Below, piece after piece: positions 12,626 to 15,914 of a stretch of DNA of 15,914 bases (its first letter is position 1; every line of letters begins with the position of its first letter). A model generated the notes under the pieces. That model was not told the origin of the DNA. It saw nothing but the letters and a program-made list of their open reading frames with translations, and did not search any database. The stretch is from Candidatus Curtissbacteria bacterium (GTDB lineage: Bacteria; Patescibacteriota; Microgenomatia; Curtissbacterales; GWA2-41-24). The position numbers were made by a program, and so were the translations under genes. The DNA lies in NCBI GenBank assembly GCA_030688205.1, contig JAUYIQ010000070.1, positions 1-15,914 on the forward strand, read 5' to 3'.

Positions 12626-13672
12626 ATGGGTCCCCACAAATTTGATAAATCCAATTTAAGACAGGTAATTTTAGACGCTCCTAAGCAATTTTCGGTAGGG
12701 TTTGATCTGGCACGTGACATAAAAATCCAGGGAAAATTTGACCGTGTTGTATTTTTTGGTGAGGGCGGTTCCGCTTTCCCTGCTGCATTTATTCGAATCC
12801 TTATTGCCAATAAGCGATATGAGGCTGGACAGTTGCCAATACCATTTATGCAAAACTATACTTATAACCTTACCCCGGACAGTTTTGAGGGTGCACTTAA
12901 TGTTTTTTGTTCATATTCCGGGAACACTGAAGAGACAATTTCTACACTAAAACAAGCAATAGACAAGGGTCTTCCTGCAGTTGTGATGGCAAGTGGAGGA
13001 AAAGTGGAAGAAATTAGCAGGCAAAATAGTGTTCCCTTTGTGAAGTTACCACTACCGTTTGCAGGCTTTCAGCCCAGGATGGGAACCGGCTATTTTGTCG
13101 GGGTAATGCTTGGAGTTTTGACTAATTCAGGAATGACTGTCGATTTTCGTGATGAAATTTTGAAAAGTGCCGAAGGATTTGCGGCAAAAATGGATGATCT
13201 TGAGAAGAAAGGCCAGGAATTAGCTGCAAAAATTTCTGGAAAAACACCACTTGTTTGGGCAAACCAGATGTATAAAGAACTTGCCCGAGTTTGGACTATT
13301 AAGTTTAATGAACACGCAAAAAACCCGGCTTTTTGGAATTTCTTTTCCGAGTTAAATCACAATTTGATGGTTGGGATGACAAATCTATCGGATAGATATT
13401 TTGCTGTGATGCTTAAAGACCCTGCTGACGACCCACGCAATTTGAGGAGATATGAAATTACTGCAGATTTGCTATCTGAATATGGAATGGAATCGGAAAC
13501 TATTGAGATTGTTGGTGCAAGCGTATTTGAAAAAATATTCAATTCGGTTTATTTGGCGGATTTTGCAGCATATTATTTGGCAGAGAAAAATAAGGTAGAT
13601 CCTACACCTGTTGATGCAGTCGAAGAGTTTAAGAAACGGTTGAACCCCAACTTTGACAAAAAGTTTTCTTAA
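12626..13672 (+). CDS. Bifunctional phosphoglucose/phosphomannose isomerase (SIS domains)
   Basis: Interconverts glucose-6-P or mannose-6-P with fructose-6-P. It is 348 residues with two SIS domains. Visible features of the bifunctional PGI/PMI family are GEGGSA (45-50), the substrate-phosphate motif CSYSGNTEETI (95-105), GFQPRMGTGYF, FNEHAKNPAFWNFFSELNH in the C-terminal SIS domain with the catalytic Glu/His region, and DPTPVDAVEEFKKRL near the end. The usual GMGGSAIGG is altered to GEGGSAFPA, so the first phosphate loop is divergent. The ATG follows the uppS stop by 3 bases and the TAA lies 2 bases before glmS. The placement suggests it supplies fructose-6-P to GlmS for amino-sugar synthesis, in an operon feeding envelope precursors. 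Confidence 0.88.
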   Translation: MGPHKFDKSNLRQVILDAPKQFSVGFDLARDIKIQGKFDRVVFFGEGGSAFPAAFIRILIANKRYEAGQLPIPFMQNYTYNLTPDSFEGALNVFCSYSGNTEETISTLKQAIDKGLPAVVMASGGKVEEISRQNSVPFVKLPLPFAGFQPRMGTGYFVGVMLGVLTNSGMTVDFRDEILKSAEGFAAKMDDLEKKGQELAAKISGKTPLVWANQMYKELARVWTIKFNEHAKNPAFWNFFSELNHNLMVGMTNLSDRYFAVMLKDPADDPRNLRRYEITADLLSEYGMESETIEIVGASVFEKIFNSVYLADFAAYYLAEKNKVDPTPVDAVEEFKKRLNPNFDKKFS

Positions 13673-13674
13673 AT

Positions 13675-15465
13675 ATGTGTGGAATTTTTGGGTACGTTGG
13701 TAAACAAAAAGACGCCGCAGGAATTATCCTAAACGGTTTAAAGCGATTGGAATATCGTGGTTATGATTCGTGGGGAATCGCGGTAAAGCAACAAGAAACA
13801 GGAAACAAGAAACAGGAAACAAATAAGTTGATCGTTGATAAGCATGTTGGGAAGATTGGTAAAGCTGAGGTCAATTTGCCTCTAAGTAATATAGGTATTG
13901 GGCATACTCGGTGGGCTACTCACGGTGGAGTAACGGTTGAGAATGCTCACCCTCTTCTGGATTGTTCCGGCAAAATCGCCGTTGTACATAACGGAATAGT
14001 CGAAAATTTCCAGGAACTCAAGGAGGAACTAGTTAAAAATGGCCACAAGTTTGTTTCCGAAACGGATACTGAAGTTATCCCTCATTTAATAGAAGAATTC
14101 ACAAAGACCAAAGAATTTCCCGAAGCTGTAAGGGAAGCATTTAATAAACTTTCCGGGTTGAATGCCGTTGTTGCCACAAGTTGCGATTCATCCCAGATTA
14201 TTGCTGCTAAAAACGGTTCACCGCTTGTTGCAGGGATTGGAGACGGCGAGCTTTTTATTGCCTCAGACGCTATTGGTATTTTGGCTCACACTAAAAAGGT
14301 GGTTTTTATCGAAGACGGCCAAATAGCAATACTTGGGAAAGAAATTAAATTGGTGAGTTTAGGAGACGGTTCTACACTTGAGCCTAAAATCGTCGAGTTG
14401 GACTGGAAATTTGAAGAAAGCGAACTTGGAGATTTTAAACACTTTTTTCTTAAAGAAATATATGAACAACCAAAAGTTATTGAAAACATAGCAGCAACTT
14501 ATGCAGTTGAGACTCTCAAATTTGCCGATTTAATTGACAAGAGCCATGGTATTTTCTTCGTTGCTTGCGGTTCGGCATCTTATGCCGCACTTGCCGGAAC
14601 GTATCTTTTTTCGACAATTTCCAAAAAGCATGTAAATTTTGCCATCGGATCGGAATTTAATTATTTAGACGATTATATAGATGACGGTACGCTTGTGATT
14701 CCAATATCCCAAAGCGGGGAGTCTGTCGATGTTATCGAACCTGTTTTGAGAGCAAAAAGGAAGGGAGCGACCATTGCTGCTATTTTAAACGTGCAGGGAT
14801 CAACACTGTACCGTGAGGCCGATTATAAAATACTTTTGGGATGCGGGCCGGAAAGAGCGGTTGTTGCAACAAAGAGCTTAACTGCCATGGTTTCTATTTT
14901 GATACTTCTTTCTTATACGCTTGCCAAAAAGCAAAAAGCCGGACAGGATATGCTTGTTGGGGCTGCGAAAAACGTAAGAGCGCTTTTATCAGACGAATCG
15001 ATAAATAAGATAAAAGAACTTGCAAGGCAACTTTCAAAAACTGAACACTTGTTTGTTATCGGAAGGGGACTCTCTTACCCTACTGCGCTTGAGGCGACAT
15101 TAAAGCTCAAAGAGGCTTCTTATACTCATGCAGAAGGTTTTGCAGGAGGGGAGCTAAAACACGGTCCGATTGCGTTAATTTCTAAAGGAACGCCTTGCAT
15201 TGTTTTTGCGCCAAACGATGAGACGTATGAAGCAATCGTTTCTAATGCTGCAGAGGTTAAAGCAAGGGGAGCATTAATAATTGGTGTAGGACCAAAAAAC
15301 AATGAAGTTTTTGATCAGTTTTTGGAAACGGATGATCTCGCTGAAGCTACAATGATTCCGCAAATTGTCTATTCGCAGTTGCTTTCTTATTATCTAGCTT
15401 TGGAAAAGGGTGTAGAAAACCCTGATATGCCAAGGAATTTGGCTAAAAGCGTGACGGTGAAATAG
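13675..15465 (+). CDS. glmS: Glutamine-fructose-6-phosphate aminotransferase (isomerizing)
   Basis: Makes glucosamine-6-P from fructose-6-P and glutamine, the entry step to UDP-GlcNAc. It is 596 residues, near the usual 600-610. The N-terminal class II amidotransferase begins MCGIFGYVG, with Cys2 exposed as nucleophile after Met removal, followed by GHTRWATHG and HNGIVENF. A linker leads to two SIS domains: HFFLKEIYEQP, PISQSGESVDV, ATKSLTAM, LKEASYTHAEGFAGGELKHG and the terminal MPRNLAKSVTVK, which are all family signatures. Residues 39-50 (QQETGNKKQETN) are an extra loop after GYDSWGIAV, encoded by a heptad array. The start is 2 bases after the isomerase stop, without a Shine-Dalgarno, consistent with coupling. 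No terminator hairpin with a T-run follows. Confidence 0.96.
   Translation: MCGIFGYVGKQKDAAGIILNGLKRLEYRGYDSWGIAVKQQETGNKKQETNKLIVDKHVGKIGKAEVNLPLSNIGIGHTRWATHGGVTVENAHPLLDCSGKIAVVHNGIVENFQELKEELVKNGHKFVSETDTEVIPHLIEEFTKTKEFPEAVREAFNKLSGLNAVVATSCDSSQIIAAKNGSPLVAGIGDGELFIASDAIGILAHTKKVVFIEDGQIAILGKEIKLVSLGDGSTLEPKIVELDWKFEESELGDFKHFFLKEIYEQPKVIENIAATYAVETLKFADLIDKSHGIFFVACGSASYAALAGTYLFSTISKKHVNFAIGSEFNYLDDYIDDGTLVIPISQSGESVDVIEPVLRAKRKGATIAAILNVQGSTLYREADYKILLGCGPERAVVATKSLTAMVSILILLSYTLAKKQKAGQDMLVGAAKNVRALLSDESINKIKELARQLSKTEHLFVIGRGLSYPTALEATLKLKEASYTHAEGFAGGELKHGPIALISKGTPCIVFAPNDETYEAIVSNAAEVKARGALIIGVGPKNNEVFDQFLETDDLAEATMIPQIVYSQLLSYYLALEKGVENPDMPRNLAKSVTVK
13791..13825 (+). repeat. 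Heptad array inside glmS
   Basis: Five 7-bp units: ACAAGAA, ACAGGAA, ACAAGAA, ACAGGAA, ACAAATA, equal to an exact 14-bp tandem duplication (13791-13804 and 13805-13818) plus a partial unit. It encodes the Gln/Lys/Asn-rich loop at residues 39-50 between two strands of the glutaminase domain, where other GlmS proteins have a short variable turn. Confidence 0.8.
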
Positions 15466-15497
15466 TTTTTAGCAATTAGCTACTAGTTTTTAGTAGA
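15463..15497 (+). repeat. Heptad array after glmS
   Basis: Five 7-bp units starting in the glmS stop codon: TAGTTTT, TAGCAAT, TAGCTAC, TAGTTTT, TAGTAGA. The array fills the gap to the next gene. CTACTA (15480-15485) and TAGTAG (15491-15496) within it could form a weak AT-rich hairpin, but there is no T-run after it. Confidence 0.75.
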
Positions 15498-15499
15498 AT
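15494..15499 (+). promoter_or_regulatory. Putative -10 box of a leaderless gene
   Basis: TAGAAT lies 6 bases before ATG 15506, so a start at the usual distance would coincide with the A of the ATG. It overlaps the end of the heptad array. No convincing -35 is present at 17 bases. Confidence 0.3.
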
Positions 15500-15505
15500 A
15501 GCTTC

Positions 15506-15914
15506 ATGGAATCTTCCGAAAAGCCATCAGTTTTACCCGATATACAAAAAGAAGCTGTTGAAAAGTTTGGGACGACAAATAATCCTTATGATACGGGATT
15601 TATTCTGTCGGATGGTAGATTCTTGAGAAGGCCAAAAGGTACAACTTTCCATAACTATGTTGAAGGAGAAGGAAGTAAGTTAGGGGATTATGCATACAAA
15701 TTTTTAGGCTCTGGGGCTATAAGATTTTCCAGGCAAAGAGTGAAAGAGAACGATATGGTTAATGCTGAATTTACTCAAAAACCGACAGACGTACAAATAG
15801 AAGCATTATTAGTTGCTGTTGCGGGAGCCACCGTTTTATCAATTGATTTTACAGACATTAATACGAGAAGACCGATGATTTTAGCTGGAAAACCCGTACT
15901 GATTAATAGTTCTC
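15506..15914 (+). CDS. Hypothetical protein, N-terminal part (3' end outside window)
   Basis: An open frame runs from ATG 15506 to the window end, at least 136 residues, beginning MESSEKPSVLPDIQKEAVEK. I do not recognise the family with confidence. The segment GFILSDGRFLRRPKGT (31-46) recalls the GYILPDGxxLDFSG motif found in some large polyvalent and phage-associated proteins, but the rest does not follow that pattern. It has no evident signal peptide or membrane segment, is mixed-charge at the N-terminus and has a hydrophobic stretch, EALLVAVAGATVLSIDF, around 99-115. Codon use looks like that of its neighbours. Its start is preceded by a TAGAAT box with almost no leader. It is likely a separate transcription unit from glmS. 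Confidence 0.6.
   Translation, partial: MESSEKPSVLPDIQKEAVEKFGTTNNPYDTGFILSDGRFLRRPKGTTFHNYVEGEGSKLGDYAYKFLGSGAIRFSRQRVKENDMVNAEFTQKPTDVQIEALLVAVAGATVLSIDFTDINTRRPMILAGKPVLINSS

Noticed and set aside
15480..15496. Rho-independent terminator after glmS
   Set aside because: The CTACTA/TAGTAG hairpin is AT-only apart from two GC pairs and has no T-run; it is better explained by the heptad array.

Overview
The window looks like a chromosomal segment of a low-GC bacterium of the Candidate Phyla Radiation (Patescibacteria), most plausibly Microgenomates. The phylum is inferred from gene content, not proven. Bacterial housekeeping genes (recR, pth, uppS, glmS) sit beside an archaeal-flavoured mevalonate pathway (archaeal-type thiolase, HMG-CoA synthase, DUF35 protein, isopentenyl phosphate kinase) and an endonuclease Q-like repair gene. 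TGA ends several genes (DUF4870-like protein, HMG-CoA reductase, the Nudix gene, mevalonate kinase), so the genetic code is not the TGA=Gly code of Gracilibacteria/SR1. I see no rRNA, tRNA, CRISPR array, transposase or phage module.

Layout. 1-3303 (+): the 3' end of recR, a 350-bp non-coding region with nested complementary segments, an endonuclease Q-like gene, a small DUF4870-type membrane protein, pth, a short remnant-like ORF and an acylphosphatase. 3311-10226 (-): an eight-gene mevalonate cluster, transcribed HMG-CoA reductase, HMG-CoA synthase, acetoacetyl-CoA thiolase, DUF35 OB-fold protein, mevalonate kinase, Nudix protein, mevalonate-(di)phosphate decarboxylase, isopentenyl phosphate kinase. 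The last six genes abut or overlap, suggesting translational coupling. 10291-15465 (+), divergent from it: an IDI-like/polyprenyl synthase fusion, uppS, a bifunctional-type phosphoglucose/phosphomannose isomerase and glmS. 15506-end: the start of an unrecognised protein.

How the genes fit together. The two divergent units describe a route from acetyl-CoA to IPP/DMAPP, to an all-trans prenyl diphosphate (fusion protein), to a cis-polyprenyl diphosphate lipid carrier (UppS), next to the enzymes that make fructose-6-P and glucosamine-6-P for envelope sugars. No phosphomevalonate kinase is visible, but isopentenyl phosphate kinase is present. The decarboxylase may therefore act on mevalonate 5-phosphate, although its motifs look like those of a classical diphosphomevalonate decarboxylase. 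Three parts are atypical: the DUF35 protein has no zinc ribbon, the IDI domain of the fusion has Ile where the catalytic Cys should be, and a second IDI-like Nudix protein also lacks that Cys.

The most unusual layer is repetitive. At many separate loci there are short degenerate tandem arrays, mostly of exactly 7-bp period but with a different word at each locus. They occur between genes and also inside genes (endonuclease Q, HMG-CoA reductase, glmS), where they seem to add extra loops. A distinct 30-bp palindromic element interrupts recR in frame. Several putative promoters lie so close to start codons that near-leaderless transcripts are predicted.
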